From the NCBI RefSeq assembly GCF_001187435.1, contig NZ_LFXA01000002.1, positions 558,001 through 622,000 on the forward strand: a stretch of 64,000 nt of DNA, given 5' to 3'. Both the position numbers and the translations under genes were made by a program. The stretch is from Streptomyces caatingaensis (GTDB taxonomy: Bacteria > Actinomycetota > Actinomycetes > Streptomycetales > Streptomycetaceae). The notes under the pieces were generated by a model. The model saw only the letters and a list, made by a program, of their open reading frames with translations. It did not search any database and had not been told where the DNA came from. Positions 1 through 8,240 of this stretch are shown here, one piece after another. Within the stretch, counting starts at the first letter, position 1, and each line of letters opens with the position of its first letter.

Positions 1-386
1 GGGGCCGAGGCGTCGCGGATGCGCACGAAACCGCCGTCGGTGTGGAGAAAGGCGTTCTCCTCGGAGAGCAGGGTGCTGAAGGTGCGCAGTTTTCCGGTGA
101 GCCCCATGCGGTCGATGTATTCCAGGGTGAGGCGGTGCCGGTCGGGGATGCGCATCGCGCCGAGTTCGACGGACGGAGCACCGGGGCCCGTGCCGAAACG
201 GTGGGTGTGGATGCGGCCGCCGATACGGCTGTTGCTTTCGAGTATGTCGACGCGGAACTGCCGGCGCTCCAGTTCGTAGGCGGCGGTGAGGCCGGCTATG
301 CCCGCGCCGATGACCAGGACGTACGGCCGTTTCCGTTCGACTCGGTCGAATTCGTGCACATGCCAAAGTTCCGGTGTGCCGGACAT
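1..386 (-). CDS. Flavin amine oxidase family protein, N-terminal part (cut by window edge)
   Basis: The reverse strand from the ATG at 386 reads open to base 1, so only about 128 N-terminal residues are visible. They contain a Rossmann FAD-binding motif (VIGAGIAGLTAAYEL, about residues 25-39), an acidic strand end (ILE), and the GG motif typical of FAD amine oxidases (SRIGGRIHTHRFG, then ELGAMRIP). This fits the flavin monoamine / L-amino-acid oxidase superfamily, which deaminates amines oxidatively. The motif GAMRIP is seen in bacterial L-amino-acid and tryptophan oxidases. A GGGGG ribosome site lies about 8 nt before the ATG. The substrate cannot be told because the C-terminal part is outside the window. 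Confidence 0.8.
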   Translation of the reverse strand, partial: MSGTPELWHVHEFDRVERKRPYVLVIGAGIAGLTAAYELERRQFRVDILESNSRIGGRIHTHRFGTGPGAPSVELGAMRIPDRHRLTLEYIDRMGLTGKLRTFSTLLSEENAFLHTDGGFVRIRDASA

Positions 387-777
387 TGAGTTTCCCCCCG
401 TAAATGTTCGGCTATTTCCCGTTTGCGACTCCAAGGAATGGCACGCGGTTCCCCGGTGCGCAACGCTTTTTCCGGACAAGAGGGGCTTTGGTGCCGCCCG
501 GCAGGTCAAGAGGAAACGGCGTAGGGGAATTACGTCTTGCGTATGCGCGGCAAGGGCGTCCGGGGACGACGGCGGACAATCCGGACCGCGCGGTGGCCCT
601 ACGGCGGAAGGACTGCTTCCGGACCGTCGGGCCCGCACCCCCGGGCCGTACTCCCCCGGCAGTAGGACCGGTCCCGTTCCGGGGGAGGACGTCCCGGCGC
701 ACGGAACGGGGCATCGTTGGGGGCATGGACGACGACCGCAGGAGCCGTGCGCACCCCGCGGGCCGCGGAGGCGCTCG
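387..777. other. Divergent intergenic region, no gene seen
   Basis: This 391-base gap separates the leftward amine oxidase from the rightward membrane protein. Its left half (about 400-540) is less GC-rich than the surroundings, as expected for a promoter region. I could not assign -35/-10 boxes convincingly. An 18-codon ORF at 725-781 overlaps the next start codon but has no other support. Confidence 0.5.
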
Positions 778-1821
778 GTGAGCGCGCCCGCGCTCCCCGT
801 GCTGCTCTGCCTGGTGTCCGCCCTCTGCTACGCCGCCGCGGCGATCGTGCAGGAGAAGGTGGCCGCGTCGGCCCCCGGCGCCGGCGGCCTGCGCGGGCCC
901 CTGCGCAGCGCTCCCTGGTGGTGCGCCGTGGCGCTCACCGGGCTCGGGGCGGGGCTGCACGTCCTGGCGCTGGCCGGCGGGCCGTTGAGCCTGGTGCAGC
1001 CGATGGGCGCCCTCACCATCGTCTTCGCCCTCCCGATGGCCGCCCTCCTCACCCGCCGGCCGGTCGGCGCGGCCGGCCGGCGGGGCGCGCTGCTGGCCAC
1101 CGCGGGCCTCGCCGGGCTGCTCGCCCTGACCGGGCCGCCGCGCACCGAGTTCCTCCCGGCCGGCCAACGGCCCGTCCTGGCGGGCGCCGTGCTCGCCGCC
1201 GGCGCGCTGCTGACGCTCGCCGCGCGCCGGGCGCGCCGCCCGGTGGTGCGCGGGGTCGCCCTGGCCGGGGCGGCCGGGGCCGCCTTCGGCATGGCCTCGG
1301 TCCTCACCAAGGCCGCCGCGGAGGACGTGCTGCGCGGCCGGACGGCCGCGCTCGTGCCCACCCTGGCCGTCGTCGCGGTGCTGGCCTCGGCTGGCATGCT
1401 GCTCTCCCAGGCCTCCTACCGCGGCGCGGGGCTGGCCGCCCCGCTGGCCACGGTCACCGTCGTCAACCCGGTCGTCGCCGCGGCCGTCGGCGTCGCGGCG
1501 CTCGGGGAGGGCTTCCGGTACGGAGCGGCGGGCGGGGTGCTGGCAGGGGCCGCGGGGATCGTCGCGGGGACCGGGGTGGTGCTGCTGACGCTCCGCGGGG
1601 CGAGTGCGGCCGAGGAGCCTCCCGCGGCCGCCGCGGGCTCCGTGCCGCGCGCCCGCGCCGCGGTGGCGGCGGCCCCACCGGACGGCGGCCGGGGGCGGGC
1701 GCGGTGCCCCCTGGGGAGAGCCCGGGGGAGGGCCGGGGCGGAGCCCCTCCCGGAGCGCACGCACCGTGGTGCCCGGGGGCACATCGCGTCACCATGGGGT
1801 GGCGGCGCCCGTCAAAGGTGA
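778..1821 (+). CDS. DMT/EamA-type multispanning membrane protein
   Basis: A 347-residue protein dominated by about 9-10 hydrophobic helices (for example LPVLLCLVSALCYAAAA at the N-terminus and ATVTVVNPVVAAAVGVAALG near residue 240). The paired-helix pattern with a conserved Pro-Met loop (SLVQPMGALTIVFALP) resembles drug/metabolite (EamA-like) transporters. In Streptomyces these are usually annotated as DMT family or integral membrane protein. The last ~65 residues are low-complexity Ala/Arg/Pro and probably cytoplasmic. The GTG at 778 was chosen because GGAG precedes it and hydrophobicity starts at once. The same frame runs far upstream but codes for nothing plausible there. The substrate is unknown. 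Confidence 0.7.
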   Translation: MSAPALPVLLCLVSALCYAAAAIVQEKVAASAPGAGGLRGPLRSAPWWCAVALTGLGAGLHVLALAGGPLSLVQPMGALTIVFALPMAALLTRRPVGAAGRRGALLATAGLAGLLALTGPPRTEFLPAGQRPVLAGAVLAAGALLTLAARRARRPVVRGVALAGAAGAAFGMASVLTKAAAEDVLRGRTAALVPTLAVVAVLASAGMLLSQASYRGAGLAAPLATVTVVNPVVAAAVGVAALGEGFRYGAAGGVLAGAAGIVAGTGVVLLTLRGASAAEEPPAAAAGSVPRARAAVAAAPPDGGRGRARCPLGRARGRAGAEPLPERTHRGARGHIASPWGGGARQR

Positions 1822-1852
1822 CGGCGCGTCAACTACCCAGCGAGGAGCCCTC

Positions 1853-2332
1853 GTGGACTTCGACGTCGTCGTGGAAATCCCGCAAGGCAGCCGCAACAAG
1901 TACGAGATGGACCACGCCCTCGGCCGCATCCGGCTGGACCGGCTGCTCTTCACCTCCACCCGCTACCCGGCCGACTACGGCTACGTCGACGGAACGCTCG
2001 GCGCCGACGGCGAGCCGCTGGACGCCCTGGTCCTCGCCGGCGAGGCCACGTTCCCCGGCGTGGTGATCCGCTGCCGGGCGATCGGCATGTTCCGGATGCG
2101 CGACGAGGCGGGCGAGGACGCGAAGGTGCTCTGCGTCCCCGCCGGCGACCCGCGCCACGAGCACCTGCGCGACCTGCGGCACCTCCCGCGGTTCGACCGG
2201 CTGGAGATCCAGCACTTCTTCGAGGTCTACAAGGAGCTGGAACCCGGCAAGTCGGTGGAGGGCGCCTGCTGGGCCGACCGGGCGGCCGCCGAGGCGGAGA
2301 TCGCCGCCTCCCGGGACAGAGCCCGTGCGTGA
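1853..2332 (+). CDS. ppa: Inorganic pyrophosphatase (family I)
   Basis: This 159-residue protein is a soluble family I pyrophosphatase, hydrolysing PPi to two phosphates to drive biosynthetic reactions in the cytoplasm. Family hallmarks are the N-terminal EIPQGSRNKYEMD segment (Lys and Glu for PPi/metal binding), LLFTSTRYPADYGY, and the acidic metal site GADGEPLDALVL. A second metal-site region reads MRDEAGEDAKVLCVP, and the C-terminal QHFFEVYKELEPGK is typical of the family. Length is normal. The GTG start at 1853 is preceded by GAGGAG. It sits 31 bp after the membrane protein. Confidence 0.93.
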   Translation: MDFDVVVEIPQGSRNKYEMDHALGRIRLDRLLFTSTRYPADYGYVDGTLGADGEPLDALVLAGEATFPGVVIRCRAIGMFRMRDEAGEDAKVLCVPAGDPRHEHLRDLRHLPRFDRLEIQHFFEVYKELEPGKSVEGACWADRAAAEAEIAASRDRARA

Positions 2333-2386
2333 CGGGGGACGCGGCCGTGGCGGACGCTCCCGGTGCCGGATGCGGTAGAACGGCCC

Positions 2387-3997
2387 ATGCCCTCCGGCCG
2401 TCCCGCCCGCGCGTACCTCCCCGCCGTCGCCCTCGCCTTCGCCGCGCTCCAACTGTGCTACGCCGTCGTGCACATGGACCTCGGCTGGGACGAGACCGTC
2501 TACCTCTCGCAGACCGATCCGCACCGGCCCGCCGCCTTCTTCAGCGCGCCCAGGTCGCGCGGCATCAGCCTGCTCGCCGCACCCGTCGTCGCGCTCACCT
2601 CCTCGGTGCCGGTGCTGCGCGTGGTGCTCGCGCTGCTCTCCTCCGCCGGGCTCCTCGCCGCCTACCGGGTCTGGGAGCCGCTGCTCTCCCGGGGCCGCGC
2701 CGCCCTCGCGGCGCTCCTCTTCTGCACCCTGTGGACCACCGTGCTCTACGGGCCGCAGGCCATGCCCAACCTCTGGGTCGCGCTGGCCGCGGTCGCCGCC
2801 GTCGGCTGGTTCCTGCGCGCCCGCCGGGAGCCGGGGGACGAGGCGACGCCGTCCACCCGCCGGGAAGGGGAGCCGGGGGACGGCGCGACGGCGTCCGCCC
2901 GCGGGGAAAGGGAGCCGGAGGCACACGGCACGGCACCGACCCGGCGGCGGGCGCCGACAAGGCGCCTGCGGCGCGCCCGCCGCGCGCCGGACGCGCGCCG
3001 TGCCGCCCTCACCGGGCTCACCTGCACCCTCGCCGCCGCCACCCTCTTCCGGGCGCACGACGGCGTCTGGCTCGCCCTGCCGATGCTGGCCGCCTGCGCG
3101 GCCGTGCCCGCCTGGCGGCGGCCCGGCACGGTCGCCGCCGTCCTCGGAGGGCTCGCCCTCGGCGGCGTCCAGTGGGCGGTCGAGGCGTACGCGCGGTTCG
3201 GCGGCATCGGGCAGCGGCTCCGCGTCGCCGGGGACACCGAGGGCGGCCTGGGCGGCGCCCACCTCGGCGGCGGCCTGCGGGCCGCCTACCGCAGCCTCGA
3301 CGGCCCCCAGCTCTGCCGCCCCTGCCACATCGCCGCCCCGCCGGTCTCCCACACGCTGTGGTGGCTGCTGCTCCCCGTCCTCGCCGCCGTCGCCTGCGCC
3401 CTGGCCGCCCGCCGCCGCACCGGCGCCGCCGCCGTCCACCTCCCCGTCGCCTGCGCGCTCCTGCTCGCCGCCCCCTACCTCCTGCTGCTGGACTACGCGG
3501 CCCCCCGCTTCCTGCTGCCCTCCTACGCGCTCCTCGCCCTGCCCGTCGCCGACCTCGCCGTCCGCGCCGCGCGGACGGCCCGGCCGCCCGTGCCCCGCCG
3601 GGCCGTCGCCCTGCTGCTGTGCGCCGCCTTCGCCGGCCACCTCGTCGTCCAGGTGAAGGAGTTGCGGGCGAACGCGGCGGACGCCCGGGACACCACCGTG
3701 CGCTACCGCCGGGCCGCCCGGGAGCTCGGCCGCCTCGGACTCTCCGCCCCCTGCCTGGTCACCGGGCCGCGCGCCCAGCCCATCGGCTACGAGGCGGGCT
3801 GCGCCTCGGCCCAGACCATGGGCAACAACCGCTCCGCCACCACCGCCGACATCGTCCGCGCCGCCGCGCGCCGGCCCGTCGCCCTGCTCTACGACCCCCG
3901 CGACCCCTATCTGCCGCCGTACGCCCGTAACTGGAGACCCCACCGTCTCCCGGGCACCGACTGGCTCGCGTACGTCCCCCTGCCGTCCACCCGCTGA
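2387..3997 (+). CDS. GT-C-like multispanning membrane protein (putative glycosyltransferase)
   Basis: A 536-residue membrane protein with about 10 predicted helices. A GWDETVY motif lies in the first extracytoplasmic loop; an acidic DE pair there is the catalytic signature of GT-C (family 39/83-like) polyprenyl-phosphate-sugar transferases. The C-terminal soluble part (about 400-536) has no motif I recognise. Residues 148-189 are three 14-residue tandem repeats beginning EPGD/EPEA, followed by a very Arg-rich stretch before the next helix, probably a cytoplasmic loop. A GTG at 2363 would add 8 residues. The ATG at 2387 is preferred because TAGAAC lies 5 nt upstream, as for a leaderless mRNA. 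Acceptor and donor are unknown. Confidence 0.65.
   Translation: MPSGRPARAYLPAVALAFAALQLCYAVVHMDLGWDETVYLSQTDPHRPAAFFSAPRSRGISLLAAPVVALTSSVPVLRVVLALLSSAGLLAAYRVWEPLLSRGRAALAALLFCTLWTTVLYGPQAMPNLWVALAAVAAVGWFLRARREPGDEATPSTRREGEPGDGATASARGEREPEAHGTAPTRRRAPTRRLRRARRAPDARRAALTGLTCTLAAATLFRAHDGVWLALPMLAACAAVPAWRRPGTVAAVLGGLALGGVQWAVEAYARFGGIGQRLRVAGDTEGGLGGAHLGGGLRAAYRSLDGPQLCRPCHIAAPPVSHTLWWLLLPVLAAVACALAARRRTGAAAVHLPVACALLLAAPYLLLLDYAAPRFLLPSYALLALPVADLAVRAARTARPPVPRRAVALLLCAAFAGHLVVQVKELRANAADARDTTVRYRRAARELGRLGLSAPCLVTGPRAQPIGYEAGCASAQTMGNNRSATTADIVRAAARRPVALLYDPRDPYLPPYARNWRPHRLPGTDWLAYVPLPSTR
2828..2953 (+). repeat. Three tandem 42-bp repeats coding for 14-residue units
   Basis: The three units read EPGDEATPSTRREG, EPGDGATASARGER and EPEAHGTAPTRRRA. 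They sit in the predicted cytoplasmic loop of the GT-C-like protein. At DNA level the first two units share GAGCCGGGGGACG at a 42-bp offset; the third has drifted. Confidence 0.75.
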
Positions 3998-4020
3998 ACT
4001 CCCTTCCGACCGGTCGGTAT

Positions 4021-4434
4021 TCAGATCTGCCGCAGGAGCGCCTCGACGCCGCCGTCGAGGTCCAGGAACCCGGTCTCACCCCCCACCGGCACCAGCGCGT
4101 ACGAGCGGGCCAGGAAGTCCCGCAGCTCCTCGGTCCCGATCTGGATCATCGCGACCCCCTCGGGGGCGTGGAACTCCAGGACGGTGCGGTCCGGACCGCA
4201 CGGCCACACCCGGACGTCCCCGCCGCCCGAGGGCGACAGCAGCCCGCCGGCGAGCAGGTCGCGCGCGAACGCCCACTCGACCGCGGCGCCGTCGAGCGAG
4301 GCGGCCGGCGGGAAGGCGATGTGCACGGCGAAGGGGTCGGCGGGCGCGTAGCGCAGGTGCGCGGGGATCGGGCGGGGGCGGGGCGAGGACGCGATGAGCT
4401 GTGCCTGGACGGCCTGGTCGATGACAGGGGACAA
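4021..4434 (-). CDS. ssgD: SsgA-like sporulation/cell-division protein (SsgD-like)
   Basis: A 137-residue protein of the SsgA-like (SALP) family, which is restricted to sporulating actinomycetes and controls peptidoglycan synthesis and septum placement. Visible family features are the central VEWAFARDLLAGGLLSPSGGGDVRVWPC block and the FHAPEGVAMIQIGTEELRDFLARSY segment. The window lies near the hopanoid locus. From memory, S. coelicolor ssgD (SCO6722) is close to its hopanoid locus (about SCO6759-6771), which favours SsgD, but assignment among SALP paralogues is an inference. The gene converges on the GT-C-like gene 23 bp away. Confidence 0.75.
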   Translation of the reverse strand: MSPVIDQAVQAQLIASSPRPRPIPAHLRYAPADPFAVHIAFPPAASLDGAAVEWAFARDLLAGGLLSPSGGGDVRVWPCGPDRTVLEFHAPEGVAMIQIGTEELRDFLARSYALVPVGGETGFLDLDGGVEALLRQI

Positions 4435-5108
4435 CGCCTGCTCCCTTGCGGTTGGTTGACTGACGGGCGGTGGGACCCGTGGCTCTTCGCAGGGGGAGAC
4501 GGTGGATCGAGGGGCTCAGTGCTTGATTCGGGAGTGAGATGCGTCACTGCCCTTGAGAAATCCCGGCATTTGGCCTCTGTGCCTACGGAAGTGAAGCAAT
4601 CCCGCCAAGAGGCATGGGTTCATGGCATAGCCGTCCTCCTGTCGCGGCGGCCCCGCGCGGCCCGTCCGCCCATGCCGTGCTCCTGCCCAACGCGCGCCTC
4701 GCGCAAGCGCAGTTGTGCCGCCCGGCCGGCGCACCGGCGGCACCGCCGGTCCCTCCCGGCTCCCCGGTACCTGCCAGGCCGTCGGCGAACCGCCGGTCGC
4801 GGCCCTCCGCCGGGCCCGGGGGGCGCGCCGAGGCGCGGCGGGCGCGTCGTGGCACTCGTCGCGCGCCGATGCGGTGTCCGGCTCCGCCGGCCGCCGGAGC
4901 GGGCCACCGCGGGGTGCCGGCCCTCCGCGCGCCGGTGCGGTGCCGCGCCGGCGGCCCTCACGGGGACCGCGTCGGCGGCCCTCACAGGACCGCGCCGGCG
5001 GCCCGCACAGGATGACCGGGTCGGCGGCCCGCACCTGGACGGCCACGCGACGCCCGACGGGCACCTCGGGCAAAGGACGGCCACGCCACCGACGTGGCAC
5101 CTCGGACG
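4435..5108. other. Long gene-poor region with short repeats
   Basis: This 674-base gap lies between the SALP gene (whose upstream region it is) and the end of the YciI gene. Bases 4435-4620 are the likely SALP promoter region and are relatively less GC-rich. From about 4640 to 5090 the sequence is low-complexity and rich in CGGC. The ORFs that cross it are Arg/Pro/Ala-rich with no domain, so I do not call a gene. Confidence 0.6.
4861..5033. repeat. Short direct repeats in intergenic DNA
   Basis: Four copies of a 12-bp core CGGCGGCCCKCA occur at 4949, 4973, 4996 and 5022, a period of 23-26 bp. Just upstream, a 16-bp unit starting GCGCGCCG is repeated at 4861 and 4927 with one mismatch. The array may have arisen by slippage. 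No function is visible. Confidence 0.6.
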
Positions 5109-5411
5109 TCAGGCCGGGGGCCGCTCCTCGCGGTACGCGTCCAGGGCCGGGGCCGTCTTCGTCGGCACGAACTCGGTGATCGTGTACTCGCAGACCCCCG
5201 CCACCGAGAACGGGTCGCTGCGCGTGATCTCCTCGATCTTCGCCCGGTCGACGCCGGTCGCGAGGATCACCCCGCCGTCGCGCGGCACCTTCCGGCCGGA
5301 GGCGAGGAACAGACCGGACGCGTAGTGCGCGTCCAGCCAGGCGACGTGCTCCGCGTGCGCGGCTTCCACGCGCTCGAGGGGCGCGATGTAGGTCAGCTCC
5401 AGAACGAACAT
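5109..5411 (-). CDS. YciI family protein
   Basis: A 100-residue single-domain protein of the YciI superfamily (ferredoxin-like dimeric alpha/beta barrel). The typical N-terminus FVLELTYIAPLERVEAAHAEH with the conserved His in H-x-x-W/L is present, followed by GLFLASGRKVPRDGGVILATG and the DPFSVAGVCEYTITEF block with its conserved Asp-Pro-Phe. Family members have been linked to small catalytic or regulatory roles, and the substrate is unknown here. It starts 50 bp from, and divergent to, the endonuclease V gene, so the two share a short promoter region. Confidence 0.85.
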   Translation of the reverse strand: MFVLELTYIAPLERVEAAHAEHVAWLDAHYASGLFLASGRKVPRDGGVILATGVDRAKIEEITRSDPFSVAGVCEYTITEFVPTKTAPALDAYREERPPA

Positions 5412-5461
5412 GATCGACAGGCTACGGGCCCGCCGCGCCCGTCCCGTACCGTGGCCGCGTC

Positions 5462-6166
5462 ATGAACCACACGTCCCATGAACTGCCCCCCGACTGGCCC
5501 ACCACCGAGGCGCAGGCGCTCGCGGTCCAGCTCGAACTGCGCACACGCGTCGTCCTCGACGAGCCCGGGCCGCCGCCCGGCGCGCCGCTGACCGCCGTCG
5601 GCGTCGACGTCGCCTACGACGACGAACGCGACCTCGTCGCCGCGGCCGCCGTCGCGCTCGACGCCCGCACCCTCGACGTCGTGGCCGAGGCCACCGCCGT
5701 CGGCCGGATCGCCTTCCCCTACGTGCCCGGCCTGCTCGCCTTCCGCGAGATCCCCACCGTCCTCGCCGCGCTGCGCCGCCTCGACACCGACCCCGGCCTG
5801 GTGGTCTGCGACGGCTACGGGCTCGCCCACCCGCGCCGCTTCGGGCTCGCCGCGCACTTGGGCGTGCTGACCGGGCTGCCCACGATCGGCGTCGCCAAGA
5901 ACCCCTTCACCTTCCGCTACGAGCCACCCGGACCCGCCCGGGGCGACTCCTCCCCCCTGCTGGACGGGGACGAGGAGGTGGGCCGGGCCCTGCGCACCCG
6001 GGCCGGCGTCAAGCCGGTGTTCGTCTCCGTGGGCCACCGGGTGGGGCTGGACCGGGCCTGCGCCCACGTCCTGGCGCTGGCGCGGGACTTCCGGCTGCCG
6101 GAGACGACGCGGCGGGCGGACGCACTCTGCCGCCGGGCCCTGGCGGACGCGGTGGCGGGCCGGTAG
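5462..6166 (+). CDS. nfi: Endonuclease V (deoxyinosine 3'-endonuclease)
   Basis: A 234-residue endonuclease V, which nicks DNA (or RNA) one nucleotide 3' of inosine from adenine deamination. The three metal-binding carboxylates are visible: D49 in GVDVAY, E96 in AFREIP and D117 in CDGYGLAHPRR. Their spacing (47 and 21) matches that known for this family (D43/E89/D110 in Thermotoga). The motif GLPTIGVAKNPF, which includes the conserved Lys, is also present. The ATG at 5462 has TACCGT 9 nt upstream and no clear Shine-Dalgarno, suggesting a leaderless transcript. Confidence 0.93.
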   Translation: MNHTSHELPPDWPTTEAQALAVQLELRTRVVLDEPGPPPGAPLTAVGVDVAYDDERDLVAAAAVALDARTLDVVAEATAVGRIAFPYVPGLLAFREIPTVLAALRRLDTDPGLVVCDGYGLAHPRRFGLAAHLGVLTGLPTIGVAKNPFTFRYEPPGPARGDSSPLLDGDEEVGRALRTRAGVKPVFVSVGHRVGLDRACAHVLALARDFRLPETTRRADALCRRALADAVAGR

Positions 6167-6207
6167 GAACGGGGGGCGTCCCCTGCCCCTGTCCTATGGA
6201 GGTTCCC

Positions 6208-7125
6208 GTGCGGCTCTCCGGTTTCGTCCCGCCCCTGTGCACCCCCTTCACCGCCGGCGGTGACGTGGACACCGGCTCCCTGCGCCGCCTCGTCGAGCAC
6301 CTGCTCGCGGGCGGCGCCTCCGCGCTCTTCGCCCTCGGCACCAGCGGGGAGGCCGCCCATCTGACCGCCGGGCAGCGGCGGACGGTACTGCGGACCGTCG
6401 TCGAGGCGGCGGACGGGCGGGTGCCCGTGCTCGCCGGCGTCATCGACATGACCGCGCCCCGCGTGCTGGAGCACGCGCGGGACGCGGCGGAGGCGGGCGC
6501 GGACGTCCTCGTCGCCACCGCCCCGTTCTACACCGGCGTCCACCCCGGTGAGACCGCCGAACACTACCGGCGGATCCGCGCCGGGTCCGGGCTGCCGCTG
6601 CTCGCCTACGACATTCCGTCCTGCGTGCACAGCAAACTCCCCGGCGACGTCCTGCTGTCCCTTGCCGCGGAGGGCACTCTCGCCGGTCTCAAGGACAGCA
6701 GCGGCGACACCAACGCCCTCCGCCGGCTGCTCGTCGAACGCCGCCGCCGCGGGCTGGAGTCCGCCTTCTCGGTTCTCACCGGTTCCGAACTGACCGTCGA
6801 CGCGGCGCTGCTGATGGGCGCGGACGGGGTGGTGGCGGGGCTGGGGAACGTGGATCCGGCCGGGTACGCGCGGGTGTACCGGCAGGCCCGGGCCGGGCGC
6901 TGGGACGCGGCCGTGGCCGAACAGGACCGGCTGGCACGCCTGTTCGCGCTGGTCGAAGCGGGGAAGGGGGTGAGCTGGACGGCGTCCGCGATCGGCGGCT
7001 TCAAGACGGCGCTGCGGCTGCTCGGGGTCATCGACTGCGCGGCGACGGCACCGTCGCTGGGGGCGCTGGGCGAGGAAGGGGAGCGGGCGGTGCGGGAGTT
7101 GCTGGTGGAGGCGGGGCTTCTCTGA
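6208..7125 (+). CDS. DapA/NanA family class I aldolase
   Basis: A 305-residue TIM-barrel enzyme of the dihydrodipicolinate synthase / N-acetylneuraminate lyase superfamily. The Schiff-base lysine is K162 in LKDSSGD, the proton-relay tyrosine is Y134 in YDIPS, and the substrate carboxylate loop GTSGEAAHLT lies at about 44-53. The superfamily includes KDG aldolases and sugar-acid lyases as well as DapA. The isolated context, and the lack of a nearby lysine gene, suggest it is not the biosynthetic DapA. The GTG at 6208 is chosen because GGAGG ends 5 nt before it; the ATG at 6196 overlaps that ribosome site. Confidence 0.85.
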   Translation: MRLSGFVPPLCTPFTAGGDVDTGSLRRLVEHLLAGGASALFALGTSGEAAHLTAGQRRTVLRTVVEAADGRVPVLAGVIDMTAPRVLEHARDAAEAGADVLVATAPFYTGVHPGETAEHYRRIRAGSGLPLLAYDIPSCVHSKLPGDVLLSLAAEGTLAGLKDSSGDTNALRRLLVERRRRGLESAFSVLTGSELTVDAALLMGADGVVAGLGNVDPAGYARVYRQARAGRWDAAVAEQDRLARLFALVEAGKGVSWTASAIGGFKTALRLLGVIDCAATAPSLGALGEEGERAVRELLVEAGLL

Positions 7126-7388
7126 GGGGCCTTCGCTCTCCCCGTCCGGCGACGGGTTTGAGGGCTGCCGCCCTGCGAGGTGGACCGGCCTGCCAGGTTG
7201 GCCGGATGTGCGCGCCCGCCGGCGTGTGTGACGTCAGAGGGCGGGCATCACGACAGCAGTAATCGAACACAGCGTCAGCCGTGCGGATTCGGGCGCCCGG
7301 TTCCGCCGGCTTGCCATCTGCCCTCACCTCTATGCTCAACCCCGTTCAGGACGTGCGTATCACGAAGAGGCAAGTGGGGGACGCGACT

Positions 7389-8240
7389 ATGCCTGGGCCG
7401 GCGCCACTTGATCTGTATCAGCAGCGTGTAGCGGAGCTCGGCGCGGTCATCAGGGAACACCGGCTCGCGAAGGGGTGGACTCAGGCCGAGCTCGGCAGGG
7501 CGGTGGCGATGGACCATACGGCGATCGCGCACTTCGAGAAGGGTGGTCATGTGCCCCGGCGCGACGTTGTACGTCGCATCGATAGCGCCCTTGAGGCGCG
7601 TGGGCGCATCTTCAAGCTCCGTGACGGGCTCGACGACAACCCCGACTCCGAGCGCGTCAGGAAGTACCTGGTCAAACACTCACGAGCAGTCAAGATCAAG
7701 CAGATCTGTTCCCACTGGATGCCTCCGATGCTGGAAACCGAGGAGTACACCCGGTTGTCCCTCGAAGCGGGCATGCCTGAGCGAGGCGGAAGCCTGGAAG
7801 ACAAGGTGGTCTATCGCCGGGAGCTCCGGGCCATCACGCAGAGGGCGAACGCTCCGGAACTCCGCGTCGTCCTCCGAGAAGCCGTCCTGCACGAAACGAT
7901 CGGCAACGAGCGCGTCATGCGGGAACAACTGCTCCACCTGATCGATCGATCGCACGACCCGAACGTCGAAGTCCGCGTGTTGCCCTTCGGGGTGGGGCCT
8001 CACATTCAGGATGCCGGGTTCGTGACCATGTGGGAGGAGCCGAACGGTCGTATGGGGGCGTGGCGCCCTCGGGGCGATGCCTTCGGATTGTTCGTTGCCG
8101 GCCGAGCGGACATCGCCATCCTCAGCCACCTCTATGATCACCTGCATCGGATCGCTCTCGATCAAGATGCGACAAGGTCTTTTATTGCCAAGGTAGTTGG
8201 GGAGTTGTATCCATGTCGGTCCAGCGTGATCTCTCTATAG
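7389..8240 (+). CDS. XRE-type regulator with DUF5753 domain
   Basis: A 283-residue transcription factor of the type widespread in Streptomyces (WhiJ/AbaA-like). The N-terminal helix-turn-helix covers about residues 14-66 (AVIREHRLAKGWTQAELGRA...TAIAHFEKGGHVP), followed by the DUF5753 region to the end (MLETEEYTRLSLEAGMPE, RRELRAITQRA, VRVLPFGVGPH). Such proteins normally work with the small DUF397 protein encoded next to them, here overlapping by 28 bp. The ATG at 7389 has GGGGGA upstream. Its base composition is clearly less GC-rich than the neighbours, which suggests acquisition or turnover. Confidence 0.88.
   Translation: MPGPAPLDLYQQRVAELGAVIREHRLAKGWTQAELGRAVAMDHTAIAHFEKGGHVPRRDVVRRIDSALEARGRIFKLRDGLDDNPDSERVRKYLVKHSRAVKIKQICSHWMPPMLETEEYTRLSLEAGMPERGGSLEDKVVYRRELRAITQRANAPELRVVLREAVLHETIGNERVMREQLLHLIDRSHDPNVEVRVLPFGVGPHIQDAGFVTMWEEPNGRMGAWRPRGDAFGLFVAGRADIAILSHLYDHLHRIALDQDATRSFIAKVVGELYPCRSSVISL

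Noticed and set aside
725..781. 18-codon leader ORF before the EamA-like gene
   Set aside because: Overlaps the GTG start, but there is no clear ribosome site and no second supporting signal.
1829..3943. 704-codon ORF on the minus strand opposite pyrophosphatase and the GT-C-like gene
   Set aside because: Gly/Glu/Arg-rich shadow of high-GC coding DNA; the plus-strand proteins have recognised domains.
4614..5015. 133-codon ORF in the repeat-rich gap upstream of ssgD
   Set aside because: Pro/Arg/Ala repeats from the DNA repeats, no ribosome site or domain.
6196..6207. ATG 6196 as start of the DapA-family gene
   Set aside because: It overlaps the GGAGG ribosome site that serves GTG 6208.
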